From: Diabrotica undecimpunctata
Taxonomy: Eukaryota > Arthropoda > Insecta > Coleoptera > Chrysomelidae
Reading direction: 5' to 3'
NCBI RefSeq assembly: GCF_040954645.1
Contig: NC_092803.1
Coordinates: 78,158,263 to 78,222,262 of the forward strand
DNA length: 64,000 nucleotides
The notes beneath the pieces are model-generated. The model was not told where the DNA came from. It saw nothing but the letters and a program-made list of their open reading frames with translations, and searched no databases. The position numbers and the translations under genes were made by a program. Positions 1 to 13,095 of this stretch are shown one piece after another. Position 1 is the first letter of the stretch. Each line of letters opens with the position of its first letter.

Positions 1-231
1 TCTTGTTTTGATTATTTTAAACTTTTATATTTCTTCATTCATTCATAATTTAAAACTTCTTTGACTACAGTAGGACTGGTAAAGAACAGACGATTTGTCG
101 AGGAAACAATTTTTCCCAAAGTCAGTTTTATTATTTCACATCATCATTCTTCACTTATACTTTTATTAAAATTAATGTCGTATGTGAGAATGGTGAGAAT
201 TATTTATCATCCTTCGCACGTGTTGCCAAAT

Positions 232-496
232 TGATCCTCATCAATATTGTTCTGAAGCTATTTTCTTGTGGCCTTTTAAAGTAATTACTATTTAAATAGA
301 ATTAGGCCACAGTTAAAGGTTAAAGTAAGTTTATTAACGTTTTAATTTTGACTTCGGAAATTGTTCTCAAAATACAAACATTAGTAAATTAAACAAAATT
401 TGTTTAATTTACTAATATTTGTAATTAACTTTAACTTTTAATTTACTTTAACCTTTAATTGTGGCTTATTCACATTTAAATAGTGATCCTCATCAA
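232..496. repeat. Small foldback element with 13-bp flanking direct repeat
   Basis: The 13-mer TGATCCTCATCAA occurs at 232-244 and again at 484-496, like a target-site duplication. Between the copies the DNA folds back: the outer arms share GGTTAAAGTAA (left arm) with TTACTTTAACC (right arm), and the core at about 380-426 is a near-perfect palindrome centred on AACAAAATTTGTT. No coding potential is visible. It could be a MITE or a foldback transposon; the superfamily cannot be told. Confidence 0.5.
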
Positions 497-690
497 ATAA
501 TCAACTGCTATTCAAACCAACACTTTAATTTTATCAGGTGACTTTAATAATTATTTCACCTACTGTATAAAGAAAAGGCATAGAAGTCGTCTATTACTTG
601 ATGCCTCCCAGCAATATCCTAATTACATATATCCCTAGAGTGACTGTCAACTTTTTTCCACAAATCAACCCTATCTGTGTCAGTCCTTAA

Positions 691-960
691 ATGACTCACG
701 TCAGCTCTTATCCCAATTGGTATCAGATTGTCCTTGATGATAAAGTCGACTTTCTGCGAATTCCTTTCGGAATTCCTTCAGGGGCTATCGGACGACATTC
801 TGGCACAGGACACGTATATCGTGGCTCGGGACAAACAGGATTATGGAGTTACAGTCCTTGGTTTAATCGTGTCTTGTCAAATTTATGGCCTGACAGGTAA
901 GGGAAGGGTTTACGATCCCACTGCAGGAATCTTGACAAAAATATAGGAGCTTTGCCGACT
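691..960 (+). pseudogene. Possible LTR-retrotransposon reverse transcriptase scrap
   Basis: Two overlapping plus-strand frames contain short stretches that resemble gypsy-type reverse transcriptase: YQIVLDDK followed by FLRIPFGIPSG in one frame, and GLSDDILAQD in the next. The order (substrate-binding PFG block, then a DD-like block) suits a frameshifted RT core. No LTR, integrase or RNase H is recognisable nearby. The match is weak. An alternative is an exon ending at the donor-like CAG/GTAAGG near 895-901, but no convincing acceptor precedes it. Confidence 0.25.
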
Positions 961-1189
961 CGGTGGACCAGAGGCGTGTGCATTTAAGAAAAATTTAATG
1001 TACTGTGAAGTATATCCGGAAGGTGCAGTTTAATATAATATCAGTTGCTCTTGATTTTTTTTTCCAACTTGTAAGTTTAAAATAACGACATACGATTGGA
1101 TAAAGTACAATTATTTAAACTTTATAAAGGGATAGATATTTTCTACAACTAAATTAAGTACTAAAAGAATATTCAAAACATTAAATAGT

Positions 1190-1795
1190 TACATCTAAAT
1201 ATGTTATTGCTAAAATTGGAGTAAAATCAGACCCCCCTGGAACGGCTCTTGAAAATTTTGGAATTTCAAAAGGAAACAAAAGAGAAGACAAATTTCTGAT
1301 TATTTTAACTCCTAACCTAACTTTCAAAAAAGCTCTATCAAATAAATAGTTTTTTCGTAAAGAAAGTAACTGGAGATGGACATGCAAAAGCCCAGAACAT
1401 AAATGGAAATAATTGTTTTCTTCATACCAGATGAAAGGGTTAAATATTACAGTGCTTAGTCCATATACTAGGGAAAGCAAAGAAAAAACCCGGAAATGAA
1501 AAAAAAAAATAAACAAATCTTAAAGAAAAAACAAAGATATGATATCTAATAAAAGCAGCAATACAGATGATCGAAATTTTCTACAGAGAACTATATGCCA
1601 GTAAATATGATACCGATCCCTGCAAATACCTATCAAAATCAAAGAGAATCATATACTAGTGATCAGAAGAGACACTAAAGATCTCTATAGAAAAAATAAA
1701 TAAGTTCTAAATAAACTAAAAAATAATAAAGAACCTGGAGGATAATATTATTATCAAGGCTTTTAAATCGAAACGACCAATACTACGACAGAAAT
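1190..1795 (+). pseudogene. Decayed LINE: endonuclease to RT linker
   Basis: Broken plus-strand frames read like the end of an APE-type endonuclease and the linker before reverse transcriptase: KRNKRED, FFRKESNWRWTCKSPEH, then IEIFYRELYAS, then KNNKEPGG. These correspond to the FF-K-SNRRWTW block and the FYxxLY block of insect RTE-like LINEs, in the right order. Many stops are present and no RT core follows, because an opposite-strand LINE end takes over at about 1800. It is non-functional. Confidence 0.6.
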
Positions 1796-1799
1796 GAAA

Positions 1800-2205
1800 A
1801 CTCTTTAATCTATTATCATCGTCATCATCATTGGTGCTACGCCCATACTTCAGCGTTGAACTTCCTAAGCTTATTTTTACATTCGATCCTATTCTCTGTA
1901 GCTTGGTGCCAGTTTGCCACACCGATTTTCCTGGTATTTTTATTCACACCATCCATTGATCTCAAGCTTGGTCTTCTTCGACGTATACTATTCGGATAGC
2001 GCTGTTTCATTTGCTCTTGCTAGATATTCTACGCACGATTTTCATATTATCAACAGTCTGTTTTCATCTATATCAGCAAGAACCTATATCTCAGACCAAT
2101 ACATTATGACTGGGAGTATTCTTTTTTATATATGCCGGAATCAAAATTCAAACTTATTTAAAGGCGATGAATGCAAGTCACAAGGTTTAACACCCAATTT
2201 CCTAT
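1800..2205 (-). pseudogene. LINE 3'-end fragment (C-terminal coding tail)
   Basis: Read on the minus strand this gives the C-terminal tail of an insect LINE polyprotein: IMYWSEIWVLADIDENRL-like sequence, then GRRRPSLRSMDG, then VANWHQATENRIE and KFNAEVWA before the stop. It ends in a short (ATG/GAT)n run at about 1812-1830, the simple-repeat tail expected of target-primed reverse transcription. The RT core is missing (5' truncated) and stops are frequent. Confidence 0.6.
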
Positions 2206-2644
2206 TAAATGAATATTAAAAGATAGCTTATAAAGCGGTAAAACATTTCCAGTTTTTGGCTGTATACCACAGTTTAAAAAACGTACACGCAAGTGTTAAT
2301 TTTCTAGTGTAATTATTATATTAAATTAATAATAAATAATATATCCAAAAGGATTCAAAATGTTTTAAAACGTTTTCGGTCACATGGCACCTTTATTAGT
2401 GATACTTGAAACATTTGCAAAGGCCCAATTAAAAAACGGTATAAAACCTTTAGGCTACATATTATTAAATGTTAAATGAACTAAAAACTAAATGACATTA
2501 TCAATGGTTATAAATTTTTTAAACAAAAGGGAACATACTGAACCCTTACTCAAAAATGGCTATCACTTGTAATACAAGCTTACCTTACCTCAAGTTACCA
2601 GACAAATGAATAATAATAATAAGGATAATATTAGTAATTTTAAA

Positions 2645-3475
2645 TTCACGTCCAAATACCGGGTAAAAATAATATCGAAACAGAAAATATCGCAATTAAC
2701 CGCGGAATATTTTAAGGAGACTAGCTGAGTCCATTGTGGTTCTGTCTAGCGATGAACCCACAATCCCAGCTATTGAACTCCACTGACTTAAGCTATAAAC
2801 AACAATACTGTAGTGGCGAAGCTTAATCGTCTGTTGTATATGGATGATTTGAAACTAATGGCTTTCACTCGAGATAACTTAGATCAAATGCTAAAAACTG
2901 TAAAAATTTTTCAAATGATATCAGTATGCACTTTGGGTTAGACAAATGTCGTGTACTAAATATAGTCAAGGGAAAGGTTCAGCCCGGAGGATTCGATATG
3001 CAAAATGACCAAAACATCGAGGCTATGGGCAAAAATGACATGTATAAATATCTAGGAGTAAAGCAAGCGCGGAAAATTTACAATAAATAAATGAAATTCG
3101 AATTAACATCAGAGTTTATACAAAAGGTAAAACAACTACTGCGCTCACATCTTAATAGTAAAAATTTGTTTGAGGCATTAAACACCTACTAATTTTCCGC
3201 GCTTAGCTACTCATTTGGGATTATTAAGTGGACTAAAATGGATATAGAAACTCTTTAGCGAAAAGAACGAACACACCAGGCACAAAAACACCATCCTCGA
3301 AGTGCAATAGAAAGAACAACATTACCACGGTATTTAGGACGACGAGGACTTATTGATGTAAGCGAGCAATTAGAAAAACAGATTAATAATTGAAGAACTT
3401 ATTTTCAAATGCAGGCAGAGACATCTACTCTTCATCGCGCGATTTGTGCAGTAGATGACACAACACCGATCAAAG
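2645..3475 (+). pseudogene. Decayed R4/Dong-type LINE fragment
   Basis: This stretch is a diverged copy of the R4-type element at 20.9-25.4 kb, collinear with about 23640-24485 there. Readable blocks include NNTVVAKLNRLLYMDD (RT motif with YMDD), LDQMLKTV, and a later block matching the region before the zinc-knuckle domain. Numerous stops and indels destroy the frame, and the 3' endonuclease half is missing. It is older than the 23-kb copy. Confidence 0.8.
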
Positions 3476-3479
3476 TTTT

Positions 3480-5831
3480 ATTGTTTTATTGTTTCATATC
3501 GTCAATGGACACCCAGTTATGAAAAAGCGCGGAATGCTGCCATTTAAAGCGGTGCCTTTTTTAACCAAGGTAAATTTATTCTTAAGCACTAGGGGGCACC
3601 TAGGGTGAATTACATGCAGTTCTTCCTATTGAAAAGTCACCTTTTAAAGACAAATATATATTTTTTTGATAGAATATATTTTAAAAATAACAAGCAAAAA
3701 ACAGGATCACACGAAATTTTTCTTTTTTACCCCATACCTTTTTTCTACAAAGACATAGACATTGCTATACAAAAAAACTTTTGTAATTTCTCTTGAAAAT
3801 GACGTTTGGTAAAAGGACATAGGATTAACATTAACCCAGATACGATTTTTCAAAGTTCGCCGCTCACACCATTTTTTGGCCATTTCCTCTATTTTTTCGC
3901 AAACATGGTTCTATAACTTTTTTCTACTCAGTTTTAAGTAGATGTAGTGGTACATTTAATTGGAAGGAAAATCAATAACCTTGAAAATGGTCTATAAATA
4001 GTAGAAGGTTTTAGAACGAACTGTAAGCAAGATACGGTTCTTCAAAGTTTTATACTTTTAACGATTTCTGCTAAGTTTTACGGCTATTTTTTAAATTTCT
4101 TATTATAACTGTCTCCTTTTATGTTTTGTATATTTAGGTATATGCAATACCAAATAAAAAACAAAGCTTATTTTATTCTATTGTAAAATATTTCAGGACT
4201 AGCGGTAACCAAGATATGGTTCGTCAAATTGTGATACTTGCAACGATTTGTATATACAAAAATGTACAAGGAAATAATACTCAAGTCGAAGTCGTCAGAG
4301 ACGTAACTGCCGCTCAATGTCAATTTAATAACACCAAAAAAAGGTAGGCGTGGCAAAAAAGTTTGCCACTCCTACCCCGGGCTTACCCCTACATCCGTCC
4401 CTTGTAGAGTCGTTAGTAAACGGAAAACATCGATTTGCCAAGAATCTGTACGCCGTAAAAAATGTTTTAAACAACAATGTAGCTAAGATATTGTTGAACA
4501 AAAATATTTATTAGCAATTTTTCTGTAGAATGAACCGTTCTCTCAGAAACAATTTTTGAAGCGACCGGCAATTTTAAATGTGTTACTCGTGCGAAATCAA
4601 ATTTTTTAATAAAATTTGCTTTTATAAAATTAACTGTGATTAAAATAGCTTTTAATCACAGTCGACAAAAATTAAAATGACTTTTAAAAATGAAGAGTAC
4701 AGCTTTCATATGCTTTTTTTGTATTTTGCCGTAAATAGCAAAAACTGATTAAAGTAAAAAAATTTTAAAGAACTGTATCTTATTTAAAATTAGTCCTAGA
4801 GCCTTCTGCAGCAGACCATTTTCCAATTGATAATAACCAACCTGGTTTAAAATTGTCAATTCTCTATTTAGATTAATTGCAGAATCAGAAATCAAAATTT
4901 AATCATTCGCATACAATCATTCGACAATTCGATTAATATTGCTAGCCTTGGCCCCTTTTAGGAATAAATGATTATTAAATTAATTACTCCGTCACTGACG
5001 CTCTGTAAGTGTGAGTGATTTAGAGCCAACCAGCGAGTTTGCATTTGTGCGTGAATTTAGTGGATAAAAGGATAGCGGCTGGCTGGCGGGGGAAGTACAC
5101 GCAAAGAAAATTGTGTCAGAAGTGCCAGAGCGAACGCTAAAATGAACGTTGTTAGTCTGTTTGATTTGTAAATAGATTTTTGTTCTTGACAAAAGCAAAC
5201 CATAACCGAAATCCAATTTAAAACGAGTGAGTGTCCTGTCAGAAAAAGATAAAAGCGCTTCAAGCGATTTGTTAAGTAAGCCTCTGAAAATAGCAAATTG
5301 CGTATTATCGTGATGGAAACAATGTGAAATGTCAGATGGACTTCAAGTGGATTCGTTTTGTGTTTAACATAGTGTTAATGGGTTTTGTATCAAGTTTCTT
5401 TTCATATCCTCTTCTCATAAGTGTATTAAGTAGTAATGAAAATATTTTTTAATCTTCTAATAACACTTGTGATGCATTGGGTCTAAAAACAGAAATAAAT
5501 CATTTTAAAATAAAAAAATTTGTATTGTTCCCATTGGATTAAAGATTCATCAATAATTAAATTGGGATTGTTCGTCAGAAAGGTTAGTTTAGGTGAAATT
5601 ATTGTAGAAAAAAGAGTTTTAGGTTCGATTACATTAAGCTAAAAATTGCAAGACAAAATTATTATAAAAATATATATTGACACGTGTGCGGTAGACTTAA
5701 GAAAGGTAAACGAAAAAATGCACTCGCCTTATTCAAGCTGAATAAGGTATTATTTGCTCAAATAATAACTATTTCGCGTACTGCTTTTTTGGCATCTACC
5801 ATAAGCGATAACTCAGAACTCAGCTAGCGTC

Positions 5832-5833
<2 letters not shown>
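3480..5833. other. No recognisable gene; hairpin at 4633-4662
   Basis: AT-rich DNA with short open frames but nothing I recognise. A 13-bp perfect inverted repeat (ACTGTGATTAAAA with TTTTAATCACAGT, four-base loop) lies at 4633-4662. Positions 4985-5300 are richer in GC than the surroundings and carry no TE similarity that I can see; an untranslated exon or promoter there cannot be excluded. Confidence 0.4.

Positions 5834-5877
<44 letters not shown>
5834..5877. repeat. (TA)n microsatellite
   Basis: A perfect TA dinucleotide run of about 44 bases. It lies upstream of a LINE remnant, 150 bp from a second TA run. Confidence 0.95.
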
Positions 5878-5879
<2 letters not shown>

Positions 5880-6023
5880 AATCCTTCCAACACTAAGCGT
5901 GAACAAGAAAGAGCTCACGCAAACGACTCTCACCAAACACGGTTCTTTTAGATCCATTTCTGTCGATACTCTCAAACAATAACAAAGAAATTACAGAAAT
6001 TACTGATGATAATGAAGTTCTAC

Positions 6024-6027
<4 letters not shown>

Positions 6028-6076
<49 letters not shown>
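6028..6076. repeat. (TA)n microsatellite
   Basis: A perfect TA run of about 49 bases, directly abutting the first readable LINE coding sequence at 6078. Confidence 0.95.
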
Positions 6077-6077
<1 letters not shown>

Positions 6078-6080
<3 letters not shown>

Positions 6081-7000
6081 CTCTAAGCGTGATATCTTGT
6101 ACTATTTTTACAAGGAGCCTATCAAAATAACTGACAGAACAAACCAGAATGACACAGAGATCTTCTCCTTGAAACTCGACAATTGCACAGTCCCCTCTGT
6201 ATATAAACTTCCACGAACGAAATTTGTGTTTGACTCTCCAAAAAACTTCTAATCCGTCAGTTTAAAATTAACCATAGGTGACTTTAACAGCTATCACACA
6301 GCATAGGGGTATGCAAAAAAGACAATTGTGAGAGTGCCATCTCTGATATATCTCTGATTCACCATCTGAAACTCCCAAAATCGTTCTACAGCAGAATATA
6401 TTATTATTGAAGGCGTATAGTCCCAACTTAACCTTCACAAGTAGCGTAAATGACAGCTGCTGTCTAGTCGGTATAAATGTACACACAATATTCAAATTGA
6501 CGGAAACCTTATTTCGACGTAGATTCAATTAAAAAAAAGTCAAATCGGACAGATATTCTGTCAAGATGGATCGAGCACTGGGGAAACCTCAAAGCTACCG
6601 CAGCAAATTAGGATGGGAAATGGTTCAAAAATCCTCCCAAAGACCCATTCCTGGCAACTGTAGACAACAAAACCTTAACAGTGATGGACGCGACATATTG
6701 AGTAAATATCAGAGACTGTTCAAAAGATGGATATGAGATATGACAGTAAGATTACGTGTCAAGAAAATAAAAAAGCTGTGACAACCTCTATCTAGTCAAG
6801 TTATACCAGACCAAGTCGCTTATCAACTACTAGTTAATAGAAAATTCAGCCAGACAACTAATCAATAGATGTTGGTATCGGATAATAAAAAACGGCAGTT
6901 CAGCAGGCGAGGAGGACCTATATATGGAGCAGATCAGGAAGTTTAAAAGATACGAAACGCTGCCTACTAAAACTGAAAAATATGTTCATCTTTAATCAAA
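6078..7000 (+). pseudogene. Decayed LINE endonuclease region
   Basis: Translating across frames gives the middle and end of an APE-type endonuclease: YFYKEPIKITDRTN, SVYKLPRTKFVF, then LTIGDFNSYHT (the GDFN catalytic block), LPKSFYS, and an FRRRFN block leading to the linker with QVIPDQVAYQ-like remains. The order and the GDFNSHHTAWGY-like motif fit the endonuclease of a jockey-like LINE in insects, a different family from the RTE-like copies nearby. There are several frameshifts and stops. No RT is seen downstream before 7640, so this copy is truncated. Confidence 0.65.
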
Positions 7001-7876
<876 letters not shown>

Positions 7877-8039
7877 GTTGGTAGAGCTGGTTTTTAGATT
7901 AGCTGCTGATTAGTTTGTCATTTACCGGAGATTTTAATCGTTGCTCTTACTAGCAAAATGACAACCCCTCTGATACCTATACTAACGTTTAATCCTATCT
8001 TTACCGTTCACGAGAGATGTTGCGTTATCCCTGGTAATA

Positions 8040-9461
8040 TACGGCGTATTATAAGAGTACGTTATATAGCAGAAGGAGAAGGTTGAAAGGCGGGTTTCGA
8101 CGCCTTATAATCGGAACACACCAGCGTACCTTTACCAACCCGCACTGAGGCAGCGTGGTAAGGTACGCCTCAAAAACCCTTACATGAACGAGACATTTAC
8201 ATCATGGCTTTCATTCTCCGTAAATTCAAATGACCCTGAAATGTGTAGCTTTCAGGATCAACCTAGGAGGGCAGAAGTGGCTAAGAATCTGCGCAGTCTT
8301 AACCGCTACCCAAATAAAACAACGACGATTTATATAGCGACATATAACTGCCGCTCGCTGTCAAATCAATCTAGACTTGTAGAACTGGAAAAAGAAACGG
8401 AAAATATAAAATATGACGTCATATGAATCAGCGAAGTAAGACGGAAAGATGAAGAACTATTGGAATTAGCGTCAGTAAACACATTCTACTACCGAGGCAC
8501 ATCAACGGACAGAATAGGCGATATTGGTTTCCTAATCAATAAGAAATGTTAATGAAGAGTAGTAGATATAACTAGTATCTCGGAGAAGATAGACTAGAAT
8601 AATACACTCCCCAACGATTACTCACACTGACGAAGAAATAGAGATCACTTTAAGTATTTAATTAATGAATTTATTGCCAAAGTGGGAAAGAGAAACGGCA
8701 AGGAATAAGTCGTGGAAAAGTATGTAGTCGGTGAGAGAAATGAAAGGGAAGAAAGACTTATTCAATTTGCACACTACCAAAATATGCTAATTGCAAATAC
8801 ATTCTTTAAAAAATCGAACAGAAAATGGACTTGGGTAGCCCCACATGAAATTATTAAGAACAAAATTGACTTCATTCTAACTCACAAGATTACTACAATA
8901 AAAGATGTCAGTATAACAAATAAATTTTAAAATAGGCAGCGACCATAAACTAATCAGAGCAAAACTTTAGATCTGAAACTATAAAGAATAAAACTAATCA
9001 CTAAACCAAGAGTAAACGGTATAAATATTAACAATCTAAAAGAAAACTCAGATTACTACCAAGGACAATTGATGAAAGATTACATTACAAATCAACAGCT
9101 CTCAACTAATGGAAATCATCCTTGATAGTAAGGCCCGCAACAACAAAATAAACATAGTAAACTGTCCGATAAAACCAAAACAATGGTAAAACAAAGAAGG
9201 GAAATTAAAGTACGTAGCAACATATACAGAACTCTATAAGAAAATAAGAAAAAGTATTAAGGAATACATAAGAAAATGTAATGAAAGACTGGTAGAAAAT
9301 GTAATCGCAACCAAAAAAAACTATAAGAAAACAAAAAAAGCGTAAGTAATTGGGAAGAAGCAAATCGTTGCTATAAGAAACGAACACACCAAAATTACAG
9401 AAAGATATAAGATAATATAACTCGTGACCAAATTCTGTAGTTGAATTGTATTTATTAGCTC
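8040..9461 (+). pseudogene. RTE-like LINE, 5' part: endonuclease and linker
   Basis: A GC-richer 5' leader (8040-8180) precedes an APE-type endonuclease. Readable blocks in order are IYIATYNCRSLS (N-terminal catalytic strand), NIKYDVI followed by an ISEVRR-like block, YRGTSTDRIGDIGFLINKK, GERNEREERLIQFA, SNRKWTWVAP, NKIDFILT, SDHKLIRAKL, and the linker with [13 protein letters not shown]. This is the domain order of insect endonuclease-reverse transcriptase proteins of the RTE-like type. The GDFN segment is degraded and stops are frequent. The frame ends at a TA array (9462-9560); RT sequence resumes at 9895, so both parts may be one element. Confidence 0.75.
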
Positions 9462-9462
9462 G

Positions 9463-9555
<93 letters not shown>

Positions 9556-9560
9556 GTATA
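9462..9560. repeat. (TA)n microsatellite inside LINE remnant
   Basis: About 95 bp of TA with ACAT and ACGTAT interruptions. It separates the endonuclease/linker part of an RTE-like LINE from RT sequence downstream. Confidence 0.95.
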
Positions 9561-9894
9561 AATAGATGAATTCATTCTTTTGCTTTCGATTGCAAGTTGT
9601 TTCATTTTTGGAAGAAGTAACCAGTAATGTGTTCTTAATACCTTGTTTCTTAGACAGATAGAAAATCGCTTGCTTAGTAATTGTCTTGTACATATTTAGT
9701 CACGAGCGGTAATGGCTAATCTATTGTTTTTTTTTGTGTGAAATTTTATTCTTTGTATTATTTGGCTTTTATAATCATTATTTGTATTTTTTTAATTTTT
9801 TTTTATTACTTTTATTTATTTTAAATAGTGCTTTCTATAGTCTGCTTGCTAATTATTTCTCTATCGTAATATACATACCCAAAGCGAAAGGGTT

Positions 9895-10900
9895 CTAGAA
9901 TGAACGCATATACTGATACTCTCTTTCTGGTGGCCTCATATATCTTATATAAAACGCATCATATGAGCAGAAAACAACATGCACAGCTGCTTACTTCAGA
10001 AGATCAGAGTGTTTTTGGTCCCAGATGCCCATGTACTGATAATATATTTTCTATAACACGTATCACAGAAAAAGAAACAATAGGATTCAACGCTGAATTT
10101 CACATTGTATTCGTAGATCTCCGAACGCAATGGAAAATCTCGAAGTAGATAAGACCTACATAAATGCCGTAAAATCACTTTATAAAGACAGTGAATGTAG
10201 AATAGACGTCGGACAGAAACTACTCACTACCCTTTAAAGTCGACAAGGATGCTGTCTATCACCAACCTGATTTAAACTTTATATAGATGAAACACTAAAA
10301 ATCTAGAATAGGAAATATGCTCAGACAGGCCTAAAAATTTACGACAGATATATCCACAGCCTTTTGATGTCGATGATCAAATAATTTTATCAGAAGACAA
10401 AGTCAATGTCGAATACATGGTCATTGGAAATACCGCAAAAGATCTGGAGATAATTAAGGAATAAAAAAATACAAACCAATAAATATAAATACTTGGAAGT
10501 AACTTAAACAAATTAGCAAACAGCTGCTCACTGTATGGCGTATGGTTCAGAGACGTGAGTAACAAACACCGGAATGGAAATCAGCATGTTTTGGAGAAAA
10601 GCTGCACATTAAAACTAATTGGCAAATTAAAAAGAAAGAATTAGAGAACTAACGAGTATGAAGGAGACACTCAGGGACGAAACAAAAAACAGAAATGACT
10701 CTGGTATAAATATATATGAAAACATTGGACGAGAAGAGAATACCATGAGACCTTTGAAATGGAAATTAAATAGGAGGAAAAGAAGACGCCCTAGATTACA
10801 GTGAAACAAACAAATAAAACAGAAATGGAAAAAAAGCAACCCCACTGAAGAAGATACATATGACGATTGGTATTTGGTAAACGGTTAACAAAATATACTG
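9895..10900 (+). pseudogene. Decayed LINE reverse transcriptase and C-terminus
   Basis: Plus-strand frames give a heavily mutated non-LTR RT: EDQSVFGPRCPCTDNIFSI (the QxGFR.G.S block), HIVFVDLR (expected FVDLRKAFD, catalytic Asp block), NAVKSLYKDSECRID, SRQGCCLSPT (RQGCxLSP), KYLEVT (KYLG-like), and a C-terminal stretch with NKQIKTEMEKK. The F/YADD box is not legible. It probably continues the element at 8040-9461 across the TA array, since the domain order and family agree. Many stops and frameshifts make it non-functional. Confidence 0.7.
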
Positions 10901-11952
10901 TGTTAACCACAGATAAGTAAGGAAGTAATCAAACAGCATTGTGTAAACTGACGGCTGATAGTGAAGAAAATATAGAAAATAAAGGATTTTATACAGAATA
11001 CATGAATTCAATCTATGGAACTGTGCTGTAAATGGTTAACAAATCTATACGTATGCCCTTAACATATGATAGTATTGAGGCTTGTACAAGAATAAATTCA
11101 ATAAACAACCGTCAAAGCTACTGGTTATGTTACAAAACAGAAGAAATTCGTGGAAATTGAGTATCAGCATATCATCCAAAAATACAATTTTATATCGTTT
11201 TAACGACATAGCCGCCGTAAGTAGTTGCCATAAATTTTACATAAATATGTACAAATTAAAAAGCCAAAAAATTTTCTGTTAAAAGAAAACGCCTTTATCG
11301 TTTTTAGAATTCCGTAAGAAAATACCTGCTGGACTTGTTTCTTTCAAAGAACAATAAAATGTAGGTCGACCTTCATTAGATTAAAGTGCCAAACCGGGCT
11401 TATCTTGAGAATATGTTTCATCTGATTTTGCAAACACAATGTTTCATTGAGTTGTTGATGTACGGTTCCATAGTGAAATCCATTTCAATATTTAAGTAAA
11501 TAGAAAAATAAAAAAAAATTTACTTCTATCTGTGCCGCAAAGTCGATATATGGAATAATCACTGTAAAAATTATGTATTGGTAACCTTTTTTTCTTACTA
11601 TCCATTTGGTCAGCAAGTACTTTTACCTTTCGATCTCTTTTTCCTTCTCTTATAAAATTATAGAACCGCGGTTGTTACTCTATTAGTGACAGCCTCTATA
11701 CCAACAATCCTTTTCACAAGGAATTTAGTTGTACACGTAATGCACTACAGTACGTTCTAAAATAACTGAAATAAAAACATATCTTTAAAATAGTTTATTT
11801 TACTGTTTTCCACTGTTCTTAAAAGCAAAAGATAACATAAAAGGAATAAACCAAGCATTAAAAAAATATCAGGTTAATCAGCAACCAAATCGTAATCGGA
11901 TAGAAATTACCCGGAAGAAGGAAAGATCAAACAAAAAGATAGCGCTAGTTAC
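10901..11952. other. No recognisable feature
   Basis: AT-rich sequence with short spurious frames. It lies directly downstream (in minus-strand sense) of the host-like exon and would be intron if that exon is real. Confidence 0.4.
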
Positions 11953-12138
11953 CTAAATAGTGTATTGGGCTGAATCTGACAATAGAGAAAGTACCGTGAT
12001 CAATATCGCAGTTGCGCCTGCGCGCTTGCTCCCTGGCCAGCTTGGCTCTTCTTCTTAAACAGCATATGACTAAGAGGGCTAGAAGCGGGAATCCGAAGAT
12101 GCAGGAAATTATTGGAACCACTACTGTTTCCGGTGATA
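11953..12138 (-). CDS. Candidate host exon: transmembrane and stop-transfer segment
   Basis: On the minus strand a polypyrimidine tract and acceptor (CTTTTGTTTCAG) precede a 186-bp open segment that ends at a donor (TTTAG/GTAACT). The exon is phase 1 at both ends (2 + 61x3 + 1 nt). It encodes about 61 residues: a short lead-in (SPETVVVP), a hydrophobic helix of about 23 residues (IISCIFGFPLLALLVICCL), then a strongly basic run (RRRAKLAREQARRR) and a polar tail (NCDIDHGTFSIVRFSPIHYL). Hydrophobic helix followed by a basic stop-transfer sequence implies a type I single-pass membrane protein. GC content is well above the flanks, there are no stops, and it does not resemble any transposon protein I know. 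I do not recognise the gene, and no neighbouring exon was identified in the window. Confidence 0.6.
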
Positions 12139-12770
12139 CTGAAACAAAAGAAAACACAGATCAAACACATAAATTATTAATATTTTTAAGTTTATAAAAG
12201 ATAAATTTTTATTCTTTAAAAATTCTTCTTGATTTTAGAAAAAATGCACTTTTTAGCTTTACAAACTTGCTCCGCGTGCTTAAACCATCGCTGCAATTCG
12301 TTCGGGGGACTCAGGCTCAAATGTCCTACTGTTGATTTATCTCGATCGATTTTCAGCACTCCATGTATTAACGACTTGGGCCTTGCACATGTGCCTTATG
12401 CTACCGTTTCTTTTTCTGTTTAGGAATGTAGTTCCAGCTTTTCGTAAAAAATGCAGCATCTTCATTTTTGTCGTTTTCAATAGTCTTTTGGTTTTTAATA
12501 TTTCTTGTTTTTAATTGTTTTCACTAGTTTCTACATTAAATCTTGTGATAGGTCTTATAGCTTTCTTGTCGATTCTATTTGATATAATATTTGGCTTAAT
12601 ATTAGGATTTTTTCATTTAATATCATTTAATCTTTCGCAATTTTCTAATAATTCCGTCAGTAACGATATTGAATAGAAACAGGCTCAGGACGTCTTTGTC
12701 TTAGGAGGCTTCTGTTATAAACTGGTCATACTGCAGCCAGTTAAGTTATTCTACATATTCTATGTATTTA

Positions 12771-12771
<1 letters not shown>
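12139..12771. other. No recognisable feature
   Basis: AT-rich sequence, probably intron if the exon at 11953-12138 is real. Only short unrelated frames are present. Confidence 0.35.
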
Positions 12772-12810
<39 letters not shown>

Positions 12811-12846
12811 TAAATATATATAAATATATTTATGATATATATATAA

Positions 12847-12945
<99 letters not shown>

Positions 12946-12953
12946 TATATATT

Positions 12954-13010
<57 letters not shown>

Positions 13011-13017
13011 TTATATT

Positions 13018-13091
<74 letters not shown>
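12772..13091. repeat. Compound (TA)n array, 320 bp
   Basis: Long TA runs interrupted by AAATATATA and TTTATATA units that are locally palindromic (for example TTTATGATATAT with ATATATCATAAA). It directly abuts RTE-like coding sequence at 13092. Confidence 0.95.
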
Positions 13092-13095
<4 letters not shown>

